Shown here: piece by piece, positions 27,148-39,100 of the stretch
How positions within the stretch are numbered: the stretch's first letter is position 1
Layout of the letters: each line of letters opens with the position of its first letter
Origin: Leucobacter sp. cx-42
GTDB taxonomy: Bacteria > Actinomycetota > Actinomycetes > Actinomycetales > Microbacteriaceae
Assembly: GCF_014529985.1 (NCBI RefSeq)
Contig: NZ_JACVMU010000013.1
Location: forward strand, 1-64,000
Direction of reading: 5' to 3'
DNA length: 64,000 nucleotides
Notes under the pieces: model-generated
Told to the model about the DNA's origin: nothing
Databases searched by the model: none
The model's input: the letters and a program-made list of their open reading frames with translations, nothing else
Program-made: the position numbers and the translations under genes

Positions 27148-28629
27148 TTGAACGACGCGGAACTCAGCGAAATCTGGGAGGAAGTCACTCGAATTGTGAT
27201 GTCGAATCCCGCAGTGGGGCCGGCAGTTGGCGCTCAGCTTGCTCTCGCTTTCCCGCGAGGACTGGCTGCAGGCACGTTGTATCTTGCGGTTCAGCTTGAG
27301 TTCACCCTGAAGCTTCTGGAGAACCGACTTCGCCCCGCGATCATGGAGGCACTCGCTGAAGTGCCCGGCGCAGAACCGATTCAGAGCTTCATCGTCATTG
27401 TCGACGCAGATGCTCAGCCTGTTCTCGAGCCAGAATCGTTTGAGGAGAAGACTTTTGACGTTTCCCGGCCCACTTCGGGCTCTGGAAGCGATATTTCCGA
27501 GTTTTCGTCCTCCAGAAACGATTCTGCGCGTCCCGTGGAGCCGAGTCGCCCAGTGGAAACTCCTTCCGTTCGCGCACAATCGCGCTCACAGGTGGAGCCA
27601 CCACGACTCAACGAGAAGTATCGCTTCGATAGTTTCGTTATTGGTCAGTCAAACCGGTTTGCTCACGCTGCGGCCGTTGCTGTCGCAGAAGCGCCGGCCC
27701 GTGCCTACAACCCGTTGTTCATTTATGGTGACTCAGGTTTGGGCAAGACTCACCTGCTTCACGCAATTGGCCACTACGCGATCGAGCTCTTCCCCGATAT
27801 TCAGGTGAAGTACGTGAGCTCGGAAGATTTCACGAACGATTTCATTAACTCGATCGCGAATAACCAAGGATCGGCGTTCCACGCTCGATACCGCAGCGTC
27901 GATGTGCTCCTCATTGACGACATCCAGTTCTTGGCCGACAAGGTTGAAACGCAGGAAGCGTTCTTCCACACATTCAACACCCTGCATGATCACAACAAGC
28001 AGGTCGTCATCACGAGTGATGTGCAGCCGAAGCAGCTTCGCGGTTTTGAAGAGCGCATGCTTTCACGTTTTGAGTGGGGTCTTCTCACCGATATTCAGGT
28101 TCCCGACCTCGAAACTCGAATCGCGATTCTTCGTAAGAAGGCACAGCGCGAACGCCTTGAGGTAGATGACAACATCCTCGAATTCATCGCGAGTAAGTTC
28201 TCGTCAAACATTCGCGAGCTCGAAGGCACGCTGATCCGCGTGACGGCATACGCGAGCCTGAACCAGCAGCGAATTGACATGGCGCTGGTGCACACCGTCC
28301 TCAAAGATCTCATCACTCTCGATGCTGACAACGAAGTTCAACCGTCATCGATCATTAGCCAAACCGCTGACTACTTCGATCTCGCCGTTGATGATCTCTA
28401 TGGACCATCGCGCGCACAGCAAATTGCGCTTGCGCGACAGATCGCAATGTACCTCTGCCGAGAACTGACGCCTCTTTCACTTCCGAAAATCGGTCAGCTT
28501 TTTGGCGGGCGTGATCACACCACGGTGATGTACGCCCACAAGAAAATTACGCAGCTGATTGCCGAGCGCCGCTCCGTGTACAACCAGGTCACGGAACTCA
28601 CCACTCGCATCAAGCAAAGCGCCTCGTAA
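27148..28629 (+). CDS. dnaA: Chromosomal replication initiator DnaA
   Basis: 493 aa with a TTG start and agaggtg upstream. Domain I (about 1-95), a poorly conserved Ser/Pro-rich linker (about 96-155), then the AAA+ domain beginning LNEKYRFDSFVIGQSNRFAHAAAVAVAE with Walker A GDSGLGKTHLLHAI and Walker B VLLIDDIQFL. The C-terminal DNA-binding domain carries the GGRDHTTVMYAHKKI signature. Binds the boxes on both sides of its own gene and opens the origin. Confidence 0.98.
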   Translation: MNDAELSEIWEEVTRIVMSNPAVGPAVGAQLALAFPRGLAAGTLYLAVQLEFTLKLLENRLRPAIMEALAEVPGAEPIQSFIVIVDADAQPVLEPESFEEKTFDVSRPTSGSGSDISEFSSSRNDSARPVEPSRPVETPSVRAQSRSQVEPPRLNEKYRFDSFVIGQSNRFAHAAAVAVAEAPARAYNPLFIYGDSGLGKTHLLHAIGHYAIELFPDIQVKYVSSEDFTNDFINSIANNQGSAFHARYRSVDVLLIDDIQFLADKVETQEAFFHTFNTLHDHNKQVVITSDVQPKQLRGFEERMLSRFEWGLLTDIQVPDLETRIAILRKKAQRERLEVDDNILEFIASKFSSNIRELEGTLIRVTAYASLNQQRIDMALVHTVLKDLITLDADNEVQPSSIISQTADYFDLAVDDLYGPSRAQQIALARQIAMYLCRELTPLSLPKIGQLFGGRDHTTVMYAHKKITQLIAERRSVYNQVTELTTRIKQSAS

Positions 28630-28683
28630 CACCGCGTTCACCCGGGGTTTTTACAAAAGATTTGTCATTCTCAACATGGTGCC

Positions 28684-28868
28684 TGTGGATAACTGTGGAC
28701 AAGTTCACAAAAATTGTGCACTCAGGCCGGTTGCTTGTGAATTGCGTGGTTTTTGTAAGTTTCGCGGAATCACAAGGATGTGGAGGTATTCAAGATCCTT
28801 CAACAGGTGACATTCGTGTAGTTCCCTTGTAATTATTAGCTTCGGCGAAGTTATCCACAGTATCCACA
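28684..28868. other. oriC part 2: DnaA boxes between dnaA and dnaN
   Basis: In the 399-bp gap 28630-29028 there are boxes at 28684-28692 (reverse, perfect TTATCCACA), 28694-28702 (reverse, perfect TTGTCCACA), 28851-28859 (forward, perfect TTATCCACA) and 28860-28868 (GTATCCACA). The first two and the last two are directly adjacent pairs pointing towards each other. AT-rich stretches (tttttacaaaagatttg, aattattag) could be the unwinding element. The dnaN promoter probably lies in the remaining part. Confidence 0.88.
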
Positions 28869-29028
28869 GGGCCTATTACGATTACAGATTCTTGTTAACT
28901 TTCATGGGCACTCCATCACTCTTTACCGACGGCGAAGTGCTCGACACGAATGCCAAGAATCTTGGAATGTGCAAAGATATGTGAGTCTGGGCACAAGCCC
29001 TCACTCTCAGCTTCGAAAGGGATGCAAT

Positions 29029-30171
29029 ATGCGTTTTACGGTCCATCGGGATGTATTCAGCGATGCCGTTTCGTTTGCAGCGAAGCTTTTGCCTCAGCGA
29101 CCAACTCAGCCATTGTTGAGCGGTGTGCTTCTCGAGGCTGAGAATCAGTCACTGACGATTTCGTCTTTTGACTATGAGGTCTCCTCACGCACGGAAATCG
29201 CTGCAGAGGTAAGCACCGCTGGACGTGCGTTGGTTTCAGGACGCCTTCTTGGCGAAATTGCGAACCGTTTGCCCCACTCTGATGTTGAAATCTCTCTCGT
29301 GGAGAGCCGCGTTGAGGTTCGATGTGGATCCTCATCCTTCAGCCTGCCCGCGATGCCAGTTGAGGAGTATCCGCAGGTTCCTGTTGTGGACACTGTTTCA
29401 GGTGTCGTTCCCGCAGATGAATTTGCGAAGGCAATTTCTCAGGTCGCACTTGCTGCGTCAAAGGATGATGTCACTCCGGTAATCACCGGTGTACTTTTCG
29501 ACATCGCAGAAAACGTACTGACCCTGACTGCTACCGACCGTTACCGTGTGGCTACCCGCGGCATCGATTGGGAGCAGCAGTCTGAGAACGTTCCTTCTCA
29601 GGCACTGGTGCCGGCGAAGATCGTCACCGAGGTCGGAAAGACCTTCTCGAATGAGGGTCAGGTTCGACTTTCCATCATCAAGGATGGTGAGCGTGAGCTC
29701 ATCGCCTTCAGCGGTGGCAACAAGACGGTAACCTCGCTTCTCATCAAGGGCAATTACCCGCCCGTTGGCCGCCTTTTCCCTGATCAGGTGACGAATTACG
29801 CGGTTATGAGCACGAGCGAACTGATCGAGGCTGTAGGCCGCGTCGGGCTTGTTCTCGAGCGCGAGGCGGCGCTCCGTTTCTCCTTCAGCGAAGGAACTGT
29901 GGTGCTCGAGGCTGCGGGTACGGAGTCGGCTCAGGCTCAGGAAACCGTTGATGCACATCTCGTTGGTGACGACATGATCGTTTCGCTCAAGCCGCAGTTC
30001 TTGCTCGATGGCTTGCGTTCGACTCATGCAGAGTTTGCCCGCATTGGCTTCACTCGTACCGACAATCCGGGAAAGCCGGGGCCCGTGCTCATCACGAGCC
30101 AGCGCAGCAAGGACGAGGCTGATGATGAGAGCTTCCGCTACCTGCTGCAGCCTAACCTGCTGCTCCGATAA
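29029..30171 (+). CDS. dnaN: DNA polymerase III beta sliding clamp
   Basis: 380 aa from the ATG with gaaaggg upstream (frame open to 28969). Three structurally repeated clamp domains: MRFTVHRDVFSDAVSFAAKLLPQRP, FAKAISQVALAASKDDVTPVITGVLF and the C-terminal EFARIGFTRTDNPGKPGPVLI. Forms the ring that tethers polymerase. Located between oriC part 2 and recF with 9 bp to recF. Confidence 0.98.
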   Translation: MRFTVHRDVFSDAVSFAAKLLPQRPTQPLLSGVLLEAENQSLTISSFDYEVSSRTEIAAEVSTAGRALVSGRLLGEIANRLPHSDVEISLVESRVEVRCGSSSFSLPAMPVEEYPQVPVVDTVSGVVPADEFAKAISQVALAASKDDVTPVITGVLFDIAENVLTLTATDRYRVATRGIDWEQQSENVPSQALVPAKIVTEVGKTFSNEGQVRLSIIKDGERELIAFSGGNKTVTSLLIKGNYPPVGRLFPDQVTNYAVMSTSELIEAVGRVGLVLEREAALRFSFSEGTVVLEAAGTESAQAQETVDAHLVGDDMIVSLKPQFLLDGLRSTHAEFARIGFTRTDNPGKPGPVLITSQRSKDEADDESFRYLLQPNLLLR

Positions 30172-30180
30172 GAGGCAGCG

Positions 30181-31377
30181 TTGCGCGTCGCGCACCTTTC
30201 TCTGAAGGATTTTCGGAACTACGTTTCTGCGGAACTCCCGCTCAAACCGGGACCGAACCTGCTCTTCGGTAAGAATGGACAGGGCAAGACCAACCTTGTT
30301 GAGGCAATCGGGTTCTTCTCGACGCTTCGATCACACCGTGTGAGCACGGATGCCGCGATGGTACGCGGAGATGCACCGGCAGCAATTGCACGCATGAAGG
30401 TCGCAGCGGGGGATCGCGACGTCATTCTCGAGGCTCAGATCAACCGCGTTGGCGCTAATCGTGCGCAGTTGAACGGAAATCCTGTTCGCGCACGTGAGCT
30501 CACTCGCTGGTTCTCCTCAGTTCTGTTCGCACCGGAGGATCTTACGATCGTTCGTGGTGAACCATCCGTACGTCGTCGCTTCATGGATGATGCACTCGCG
30601 GCACGCCTTCCGGTTGCCGGCGGAGCTCTGAATGACTACGAGAAGATCGTCAAACAGCGCACTGCGCTACTTAAGTCGGCGCGCACACAGCCACGGTCGG
30701 CTATTGAGTCGACTCTCTCCGTTTGGGATGAGCAGCTCGTTGAGCACGGTGTGCGAATCATGTTGGCACGTCGTGATTTAATCACCGACCTCGAAACACC
30801 CATGCGCGACGCCTACACTTCACTTGTCGGGGCGGACCATTCACCCACGATGCGTGTCTTCGAATCAGTTGCTGACGTACTCGAGGGATCAAGTTCGCAT
30901 CGTGTTTCACGTGAAACAGGGGTCCGCACTTCGCACGCTTCTCGGACAATAGAGGAGTCATTGGTTTCACGTGAAACGCTCACTGAGCAGTTCCACGAGG
31001 CAATTCAACTGGTACGACAGCGCGAGTTTGATCGTGGAGTGACTCTGGTTGGACCCCATCGCGATGACATTCTGCTTTCGCTTAATTCGTTGCCAGTAAA
31101 GGGATACGCGAGCCATGGTGAGTCGTGGTCATTCGCGCTCGCTCTCAAGGTAGGACTCGCTAATGTCCTTCGCGCAGAGTCTTCTGCCGGCGATCCCGTG
31201 ATTCTGCTCGATGACGTCTTTGCTGAGTTGGATGCTGGGCGTCGTGAGCGCCTGATGCATGCGGTGAGTGATTTTGAGCAGGTTATTGTCACCTCCGCTG
31301 TCCGTGAAGATATCCCCGCAGGGCTGGACTGGCACGAAGTACAGGTCATCGCCGGCGAGCTTGTAGAGGAAGCTTAG
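30181..31377 (+). CDS. recF: DNA replication/repair protein RecF
   Basis: 398 aa, TTG start. SMC-like ATPase: Walker A FGKNGQGKTNLVEAIGF near residue 30, signature-type GESWSFALALKVGLANVLR, and Walker B PVILLDDVFAELDAGRR. Helps load RecA at gaps. Unusually, two parS palindromes (30903 and 30963) are embedded in the coding sequence, each read in frame as V-S-R-E-T. This locally expands the protein in a low-conservation region (about residues 240-265). Confidence 0.96.
   Translation: MRVAHLSLKDFRNYVSAELPLKPGPNLLFGKNGQGKTNLVEAIGFFSTLRSHRVSTDAAMVRGDAPAAIARMKVAAGDRDVILEAQINRVGANRAQLNGNPVRARELTRWFSSVLFAPEDLTIVRGEPSVRRRFMDDALAARLPVAGGALNDYEKIVKQRTALLKSARTQPRSAIESTLSVWDEQLVEHGVRIMLARRDLITDLETPMRDAYTSLVGADHSPTMRVFESVADVLEGSSSHRVSRETGVRTSHASRTIEESLVSRETLTEQFHEAIQLVRQREFDRGVTLVGPHRDDILLSLNSLPVKGYASHGESWSFALALKVGLANVLRAESSAGDPVILLDDVFAELDAGRRERLMHAVSDFEQVIVTSAVREDIPAGLDWHEVQVIAGELVEEA
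30903..30918. promoter_or_regulatory. parS site 1 (perfect consensus) inside recF
   Basis: The 16-mer tgtttcacgtgaaaca is identical to the bacterial parS consensus. It lies about 3 kb from oriC and is translated in frame within recF. Strong ParB-binding candidate. Confidence 0.95.
30963..30978. promoter_or_regulatory. parS site 2 inside recF
   Basis: ggtttcacgtgaaacg, 14 of 16 parS bases with the whole central 14-bp palindrome intact. Exactly 60 bp after site 1 and in the same reading frame of recF. Confidence 0.9.
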
Positions 31378-31379
31378 GG

Positions 31380-31871
31380 ATGGTGGCGCCAGGTAGTCCA
31401 GGCTTCTCTGCCGACGCATACCTGCGTGCGAAGTCGGTATGGAAGGGGCGTCCTATGCGACGCCGTCGTCTTGCCGCCCAAGATGGCGAAGGGATCACTC
31501 GTCCCTTCGCCAAGGGACGGGACCCGCGCGCGCTCGGCGACCTTCTCGATGTCGTCGCGCAAGACATGGGATGGCGTGGTGAGCTTGATCAGGCTCGCCT
31601 GGTGTCCGAGTGGCCTGCATTCGCGGGGGAGTCCACCGCCGCACACACGACCGTGGTCGGCATCGAGAATGGCATCCTCCAGGTGCAGTGCGATTCGACG
31701 ACCTGGGCGACTGAGCTCCGACGGTTGCGTGCTGAACTCGTTACCCGAATTCTGATTGACTATCCAGATTCCGAGATTCGCGATATCAAGTTCATGGCTC
31801 CGGGGGCTCCAACCTGGCGGCATGGTCGACGAGTTGTGCCTGGTAGAGGCCCCCGAGACACCTACGGATAG
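31380..31871 (+). CDS. DciA-like DUF721 protein
   Basis: 163 aa. The DUF721/DciA core is RALGDLLDVVAQDMGWRGELDQARLVSEWPAFAGES...HTTVVGIENGILQVQCDSTTWATELRRLRAELV, with a basic N-terminus. DciA proteins load or recruit the replicative helicase (DnaB) in bacteria lacking DnaC, which fits the position between recF and gyrB. The ATG starts 3 bases after the recF stop codon, so the two are coupled. Confidence 0.88.
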   Translation: MVAPGSPGFSADAYLRAKSVWKGRPMRRRRLAAQDGEGITRPFAKGRDPRALGDLLDVVAQDMGWRGELDQARLVSEWPAFAGESTAAHTTVVGIENGILQVQCDSTTWATELRRLRAELVTRILIDYPDSEIRDIKFMAPGAPTWRHGRRVVPGRGPRDTYG

Positions 31872-31954
31872 TTTTCTCAGATCGATTCTGCGGTTTCGAC
31901 TGGATCTGGAGTCCATCTTGGCTCATTCTCCCATGGAGCGCATCTGGGTTAACT

Positions 31955-31970
31955 CGTTTCACGTGAAACA
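31955..31970. promoter_or_regulatory. parS site 3 in the dciA-gyrB gap
   Basis: cgtttcacgtgaaaca, 15 of 16 parS bases. The 357-bp gap 31872-32228 also holds a short perfect hairpin gcgaca-attc-tgtcgc (32182-32197) just upstream of gyrB and a weak DnaA-box-like gatccacag. No gene is seen in the gap, and no clear gyrB promoter could be assigned. Confidence 0.92.
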
Positions 31971-32222
31971 CCGGCGGTTCGCTCATCAGACGTTTACCCC
32001 ATCTAGCTTAAGAAAACCAGAAACCGTGTTTTCTTAGATGGGCAGCTAGGGCCGTTCTGGTGGACAGGCTTCTTCGGAAACTGAAATTATGACGGAGCCG
32101 TGCCGCAAAACATGTCTCAGAACGCACGCAAATGGCCGTATTTCGCCTCAAAAAGGGTAGACTTGGGTACTGAAGTGTGCCGCGACAATTCTGTCGCCTG
32201 GCGATCCACAGAGAGTGTGTAA

Positions 32223-34217
<1,995 letters not shown>

Positions 34218-34242
34218 CAATGAGACCCCGGAGGTCGAGAGC

Positions 34243-36780
34243 GTGAGCACTGAGCACACCGGCACCGATGCACCCAAGGGACGCATCGAGCAGATCGAGC
34301 TGAAGACCGAGATGCAGCGTTCGTACCTCGATTACGCAATGAGCGTGATCGTCGGTCGTGCGCTTCCTGACGTTCGTGACGGCTTGAAGCCCGTTCACCG
34401 TCGTGTGATCTACACGATGTACGACGGTGGCTACCGACCGGACAAGGCATTCTCGAAGTGCACCCGTGTAATCGGTGACGTCATGGGTCAGTTCCACCCG
34501 CACGGTGACTCGGCGGTGTACGACTCCCTGGTTCGCCTCGTGCAGCCATGGGCAATGCGGTACCCGCTTGCGCTTGGTCAGGGTAACTTCGGTTCGCCGG
34601 GTAACGACGGCGCTGCTGCACACCGTTACACCGAGACCAAGATGTCCCAGCTCGCCATGGAGATGGTGCGCGATATTGATGAAGACACCGTCGATTTCCA
34701 GGACAACTACGATGGTCGTACCCAGGAGCCCACGGTTCTGACGGCGCGATTCCCGAACCTGCTGGTGAACGGCTCGGTGGGTATCGCGGTCGGCATGGCG
34801 ACGAACATTCCGCCGCACAACCTCCGTGAGGTTGCAAGCGCTGCGAAGTGGCACCTTGAGAACCCCGACGCTTCTAAGGAAGAGCTTCTCGAAGCCCTCA
34901 TGGAGCGCGTATCGGGTCCCGATTTCCCGACGGGTGCGCGCATCCTCGGTACCCGCGGTATCCGCGATGCGTACACGACGGGACGCGGATCGATCACCAT
35001 GCGTGCGGTTGTGGAGATCGAAGAGATCCACGGTCGTACCTGCCTCGTAGTTACCGAGCTCCCGTACCAGGTGAACCCGGATAACCTCGCGATCAAGATT
35101 GCCGACCTCGTGAAGGAAGGTAAGATCCAGGGCATCGCGGATATTCGCGATGAGACCAGTGGTCGTACCGGTCAGCGCCTCGTCATCGTGCTCAAGCGCG
35201 ATGCGATCGCAAAGGTAGTACTGAATAACCTGTACAAGCACACGCAGCTGCAGGAGAACTTCGGCGCGAACATGCTTGCCATCGTCGACGGTGTGCCCCG
35301 CACGCTGCCGCTCGACGGTTTCATTACCTACTGGGTACGTCACCAGGTCGAGGTCATCGTCCGCCGTACCGAGTACCGCCTGAAGAAGGCTGAGGCTGAG
35401 GCACACATTCAGCGTGGCTACCTCAAGGCGCTCGATGCGCTTGACGAGGTCATCGCACTGATCCGCCGATCGCCGACGGTCGACGAGGCTCGTGAGGGCC
35501 TCATGGCACTCCTCGACGTCGATCAGATTCAGGCTGACGCAATTCTTGCCCTCCAGCTGCGTCGACTTGCAGCGCTGGAGCGCCAGAAGATCCTTGATCT
35601 CGCGGCAAAGCTCGAAGCACTCATTAAGGACTACGAGGGCATCCTCGCTTCGCCTGAAGAGCAGCGCTCGATCATCGCTGAGGAGCTTGACGAGGTCGTG
35701 CAGAAGTTCGGCGACGATCGCCGCACCACGATTCTTCACGGCTACGACGGCGACATGTCGATGGAAGACCTCATTCCCGAAGAGGAAATGGTTGTCACCG
35801 TTACTCGCGGCGGCTACGTGAAGCGTACGCGCATCGACAACTACCGTTCGCAGCACCGCGGCGGCAAGGGTGTCAAGGGCGCGCAGCTGCGTGCTGACGA
35901 CATCGTTGAGCACTTCTTCGTGACCACGACGCATCATTGGCTGTTGTTCTTCACGAACACCGGCCGTGTGTATCGTGCGAAGGCGTACGAGCTCGCTGAG
36001 GGTGGTCGTGACGCGAAGGGCCAACACCTTGCAAATCTGCTCGCGCTTGCGCCTGATGAGACGGTGACGCAGATTCTCGACCTCCGTGACTACTCGGATG
36101 CCGGCTACCTGCTGCTTGCAACCCGTAACGGTCTGGTAAAGAAGACGGCGCTTGCTGAGTACGACACAAACCGTACCGGCGGCATTATCGCGATCAAGCT
36201 CCGCGAGGGTGACGAGCTCATTTCTGCGTTGGTTGCAGAGGCTGATGATGACATTCTGATGATTTCGAAGCACGGAATGTCGATCCGCTTCACGGCGAGC
36301 GATGATGCGCTCCGTCCGATGGGTCGCTCGACCAGCGGTGTTCGCGGTATGAACTTCCGTGAGGGAGATTCGCTGCTTGCGGCCTCGCGTTTGACCGATG
36401 ATCAGGGATTTGTCTTTGTTGTCACCGAGGGCGGCTACGCAAAGCGCACCGCTGCAGACGAGTACCGAGTCCAGCAGCGCGGCGGTTACGGCATCAAGGT
36501 TGCAAAGCTTGATGAGGAACGCGGCGATCTTGTCGGCGGCTTCATCGTCGGGGAGGACGACGAGGTTCTTGTCGTCCTCGCAAGTGGCAAGGTTGTTCGT
36601 TCAAACGTGAACGAGGTCCCTGCCAAGGGCCGTAACACCATGGGCGTCGTGTTTGCACGGTTCCCAGAGCAGGATCGTATTATTGGGATCGCGCGGAATT
36701 CGGAGCGCGGTCTCGATGAGGGCACCTCTGAAGATTCTGAATCTGAGACCCCAGAGAACAAGGAAAACGTGAATGAGTAA
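34243..36780 (+). CDS. gyrA: DNA gyrase subunit A
   Basis: 845 aa from a GTG with ggagg eight bases upstream; the frame is open to 34168 but would overlap gyrB. N-terminal [40 protein letters not shown], catalytic Tyr in [12 protein letters not shown], and C-terminal beta-pinwheel with the GyrA box-type QRRGGYGIK. The quinolone-region [11 protein letters not shown] has Ser and Asp at the usual resistance positions, i.e. the susceptible form. The acidic C-terminal tail ([17 protein letters not shown]) overlaps the next gene by 8 bp. Confidence 0.98.
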   Translation: MSTEHTGTDAPKGRIEQIELKTEMQRSYLDYAMSVIVGRALPDVRDGLKPVHRRVIYTMYDGGYRPDKAFSKCTRVIGDVMGQFHPHGDSAVYDSLVRLVQPWAMRYPLALGQGNFGSPGNDGAAAHRYTETKMSQLAMEMVRDIDEDTVDFQDNYDGRTQEPTVLTARFPNLLVNGSVGIAVGMATNIPPHNLREVASAAKWHLENPDASKEELLEALMERVSGPDFPTGARILGTRGIRDAYTTGRGSITMRAVVEIEEIHGRTCLVVTELPYQVNPDNLAIKIADLVKEGKIQGIADIRDETSGRTGQRLVIVLKRDAIAKVVLNNLYKHTQLQENFGANMLAIVDGVPRTLPLDGFITYWVRHQVEVIVRRTEYRLKKAEAEAHIQRGYLKALDALDEVIALIRRSPTVDEAREGLMALLDVDQIQADAILALQLRRLAALERQKILDLAAKLEALIKDYEGILASPEEQRSIIAEELDEVVQKFGDDRRTTILHGYDGDMSMEDLIPEEEMVVTVTRGGYVKRTRIDNYRSQHRGGKGVKGAQLRADDIVEHFFVTTTHHWLLFFTNTGRVYRAKAYELAEGGRDAKGQHLANLLALAPDETVTQILDLRDYSDAGYLLLATRNGLVKKTALAEYDTNRTGGIIAIKLREGDELISALVAEADDDILMISKHGMSIRFTASDDALRPMGRSTSGVRGMNFREGDSLLAASRLTDDQGFVFVVTEGGYAKRTAADEYRVQQRGGYGIKVAKLDEERGDLVGGFIVGEDDEVLVVLASGKVVRSNVNEVPAKGRNTMGVVFARFPEQDRIIGIARNSERGLDEGTSEDSESETPENKENVNE

Positions 36781-37180
36781 TACAGTCGCAGACAAGCTCG
36801 CGAACAAGAGCCGTAAGAAGGCGCCGACCAAGCAGGTCCGCCTGAAGCTCGTTTACGTCGACTTCTGGTCGGCCGTGAAGTTCTCGTTCCTCGTGTCGGT
36901 GTGCCTCGCGGTAGTGAGCATCGTCGCGACGATCCTTGTGTACTTCGTGCTCGTCCAGACTGGTGTGCTTGACCAGATCAACCAGCTCTTCATGGACATC
37001 ACCGGTGGCGAGTACAGCTTGCTGAACATCCTTGGCTTTGCCCAGGTCTTCGGCTTCTCGGTGATCGTCGGCGTATTGAACGTCGTCGTCGGTACCGTAC
37101 TCGGTGCGATCGCTGCGCTGCTCTACAACCTCATTGTGCGGGTTGTTGGCGGCTTCCAGCTCGGTTTCACCAGCAACTAA
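36773..37180 (+). CDS. DUF3566 transmembrane protein
   Basis: 135 aa with a basic N-terminus ([19 protein letters not shown]), then two strong membrane helices (about 35-63 and 92-122). The fixed position directly after gyrA, overlapping its stop by 8 bp, is the usual place of DUF3566 proteins in actinobacteria (compare Rv0007). Function unknown, possibly envelope or division related. Confidence 0.9.
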   Translation: MSNTVADKLANKSRKKAPTKQVRLKLVYVDFWSAVKFSFLVSVCLAVVSIVATILVYFVLVQTGVLDQINQLFMDITGGEYSLLNILGFAQVFGFSVIVGVLNVVVGTVLGAIAALLYNLIVRVVGGFQLGFTSN

Positions 37181-37205
37181 GACACGCCGAACAGGCGGCG
37201 TCGAT

Positions 37206-37233
37206 TTTGCCGGCCAAGGATTGACCGTATAAA
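37206..37233 (+). promoter_or_regulatory. Possible promoter of tRNA-Ile
   Basis: ttttgc (37206-37211), 16 bases, then tataaa (37228-37233), 17 bases before the mature tRNA. An overlapping ttgacc at 37221 is an alternative -35 without a good -10. Weak assignment. Confidence 0.4.
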
Positions 37234-37249
37234 GTTAACTCTTGGTTGC

Positions 37250-37326
37250 GGGGCTATAGCTCAGGTGGTTAGAGCGCTTCACTGATAATGAAGAGGTCCC
37301 AGGTTCAAGTCCTGGTAGCCCCACCA
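37250..37326 (+). tRNA. tRNA-Ile (anticodon GAT)
   Basis: 74-nt body plus encoded CCA. Acceptor stem ggggcta / tagcccc, anticodon stem cttca / tgaag with loop ctgataa (GAT at 37284-37286), T arm ccaggttcaagtcctgg. It follows the gyrA-DUF3566 pair as in other actinobacteria. Confidence 0.98.
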
Positions 37327-37332
37327 AAACCG

Positions 37333-37360
37333 AAAGGCAGTTGAGAAATCAACTGCCTTT
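37333..37360 (+). terminator. Terminator after tRNA-Ile
   Basis: Perfect 12-bp stem aaaggcagttga / tcaactgccttt with loop gaaa, 6 bases after the CCA end. The following 361 bp (37361-37722) hold no gene I can support; the last about 100 bases before the protease gene are notably AT-rich. Confidence 0.92.
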
Positions 37361-37722
37361 CGTCATTTCTGCGTGTGTTTCACGGCGGCGGATCCTCCAG
37401 CCCATTCCGGCTCATGTCCCTTCGAGAACCCCGCGCCTTCTCGAGTAACGGCGAGCTGTCGCATGTGCCTCTCTCAGCGGCTTTCTTTCGACTCGGCGCC
37501 CAGCTCTGGCCGCTCACCGTTTGGGCGCTCTCGTGGCCATTTCGCGCGGCTGAGCGCCATGCCTTGCGATCCGCGTCCCCAAATCGGGAAATTACACCAG
37601 AGATGAACGTATGACTAGGGAAACAACGCCTTGTACATAAACGCGCTTGTGTGAACTTCATAGCTTTACCAAACTGAATTCCAAGGTCACGATGAGGTGT
37701 ACTTACCGAATAAGGGGAACGC

Positions 37723-38289
37723 ATGAAGAAGGTTCTGATTGGCACTCTTGCGGTTTTACTCGCGGTCTCATTCCCGGTAGTGAACGGGGATGCGGCCGAA
37801 GCCGCAAACTTCGTAGGATGCAAGATCAAGACGCGGACTGTGCTCTGGAAAGACGCCACTACAGACGCCGCCTATCGCTCTGCTGCATCGAGCGCCGTGA
37901 GCGCATGGAATTCCAGCACAAAGGTCACCTTCAAGAAGGTGACCACGGGGGCACAGCTCACCGTTGCGAATGGCAACTTTGGGACAACCGGGTTCGACGG
38001 AATCATGAAGTCCGGAACCTCGCTCAAAGCGCCCGGCTGCAAGAACGGTGCCTGGACCTCCACCGCATTCGCGTGGCTCAATACGAAGTACACCAATAGC
38101 TATCCGGCAGCGGCGAAGAAGTCGGTGTTCACGCATGAAATTGGTCATGCGCTCGGCCTCGCCCACAAGGACACTGGAACCTGCTCCAAGCTCGCGGTTA
38201 TGCACCGCTCGAGCCAGGTGCGGTATGCACAGTGCAAGATTTCAACTCCGCGGGCGGATGACATCGCCGGCATCAACAAGATTTACTAG
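37723..38289 (+). CDS. Secreted metzincin (matrixin-like) metalloprotease
   Basis: 188 aa. Signal peptide MKKVLIGTLAVLLAVSFPVV with a likely cut after AEAA. The zinc site is HEIGHALGLAH (His138, His142, His148; catalytic Glu139), followed by a Met-turn at Met160 (KLAVMHRSS), which defines the metzincin clan (M10A-like). There is no propeptide domain of matrixin type, so it is close to a minimal catalytic unit. Four or more Cys could form disulfides. It starts an accessory stretch between tRNA-Ile and tRNA-Ala, with aaggggaac before the ATG. Substrate unknown. Confidence 0.87.
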   Translation: MKKVLIGTLAVLLAVSFPVVNGDAAEAANFVGCKIKTRTVLWKDATTDAAYRSAASSAVSAWNSSTKVTFKKVTTGAQLTVANGNFGTTGFDGIMKSGTSLKAPGCKNGAWTSTAFAWLNTKYTNSYPAAAKKSVFTHEIGHALGLAHKDTGTCSKLAVMHRSSQVRYAQCKISTPRADDIAGINKIY

Positions 38290-38300
38290 GGGAGCGGTAC

Positions 38301-38855
38301 ATGTTTGCAAGCAAGTTCGCAGCAGTGGGTGCTGCGGCGCTTGTCCTCACAGGACTCGTCGGTTGTGCGTCTTCGGGGGCGAGCGCGAGTACGGTCGCTG
38401 GCAGCGTTGAAGCGCCAGTGGAGAGCTATGAAGTCAGTCGAATCATGACGTATGACACCATCGCGGATCTCGCCGCAGGGAGCGATCTGATCGTTGTCGC
38501 AGATATCAGCGAAGAGTTCACCGAAACCGAACTGGATGGTCTCCCGTTCACTGACCGTGTGGTGCATCCGAGTGAAGTGCTGAAAGGTTCTGCAACGGAC
38601 CAGGTGACGGTGATGAGCGTAGGAACGCAGCATGCCGAGGGTGCGCTTCAGCCCGGGAAGAAAGATCTCCTCTTCCTGACCGAGTACGAGTTTGAGCCAG
38701 GAGTCGCCACTGGAAAGTACGCTGTCACCGGTGTCTATGCCGGCGTCTACGAGCAGACCCGGGGGAGTGAATTCATCAAGCTTGATCCTGAGTCACCCGA
38801 GCTGCCCGATGTGGTGCTACTCGAAGACGTCATTGCCGCGATCGCTGACAACTAG
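38301..38855 (+). CDS. Lipoprotein of unknown function
   Basis: 184 aa. Lipoprotein signal with lipobox L-V-G-C (Cys22) after a short hydrophobic stretch (FAAVGAAALVLTGLVG). The mature part looks like a compact beta-rich domain (DLIVVADISEEFTETELDG; VLKGSATDQVTVMSVG; KKDLLFLTEYEF), reminiscent of small secreted proteins with an EVLKG motif. I do not recognise the family. It starts 11 bp after the metzincin gene with gggag upstream, so the two are probably coexpressed and possibly functionally linked (for example as partner or regulator of the protease); this is inference. Confidence 0.8.
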   Translation: MFASKFAAVGAAALVLTGLVGCASSGASASTVAGSVEAPVESYEVSRIMTYDTIADLAAGSDLIVVADISEEFTETELDGLPFTDRVVHPSEVLKGSATDQVTVMSVGTQHAEGALQPGKKDLLFLTEYEFEPGVATGKYAVTGVYAGVYEQTRGSEFIKLDPESPELPDVVLLEDVIAAIADN

Positions 38856-38891
38856 CCGGTCAGAAACGCGGTGAATCAACGCAGTCACCGA

Positions 38892-38923
38892 GGTGTGGGC
38901 GGCGCATGAACGCCGTCCACACC
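38892..38923 (+). terminator. Possible terminator after the lipoprotein gene
   Basis: ggtgtgg-g-cggcg / cgccg-t-ccacacc around catgaa, with one internal mismatch and no T-run. It lies 36 bases after the stop codon. Confidence 0.55.
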
Positions 38924-39033
38924 GTTGGCGGATCGAGCCGCCCGGGTCCTGTTGCACACGGCCGTGAGACCGTGCGGGGACTTTGCGCGGGCCTCGTGAG
39001 AAGCCCTCGCTCGCCTCTCGGCGTGTCGCGATT

Positions 39034-39063
39034 TTGCACTGAGGGCTGGGAAGGCGCTATAGT
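39034..39063 (+). promoter_or_regulatory. Promoter of tRNA-Ala copy 1
   Basis: ttgcac (39034-39039), 18 bases, tatagt (39058-39063); the mature tRNA begins 38 bases further on. Confidence 0.65.
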
Positions 39064-39100
39064 TTCTTGAGTCGGAACGGGTTCCTCCCGGTCAGATAAC

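Noticed and set aside
37375-37614. 79-aa frame between tRNA-Ile and the metzincin gene
   Set aside because: No ribosome site, no recognisable domain, and its span is ordinary intergenic sequence next to a terminator.
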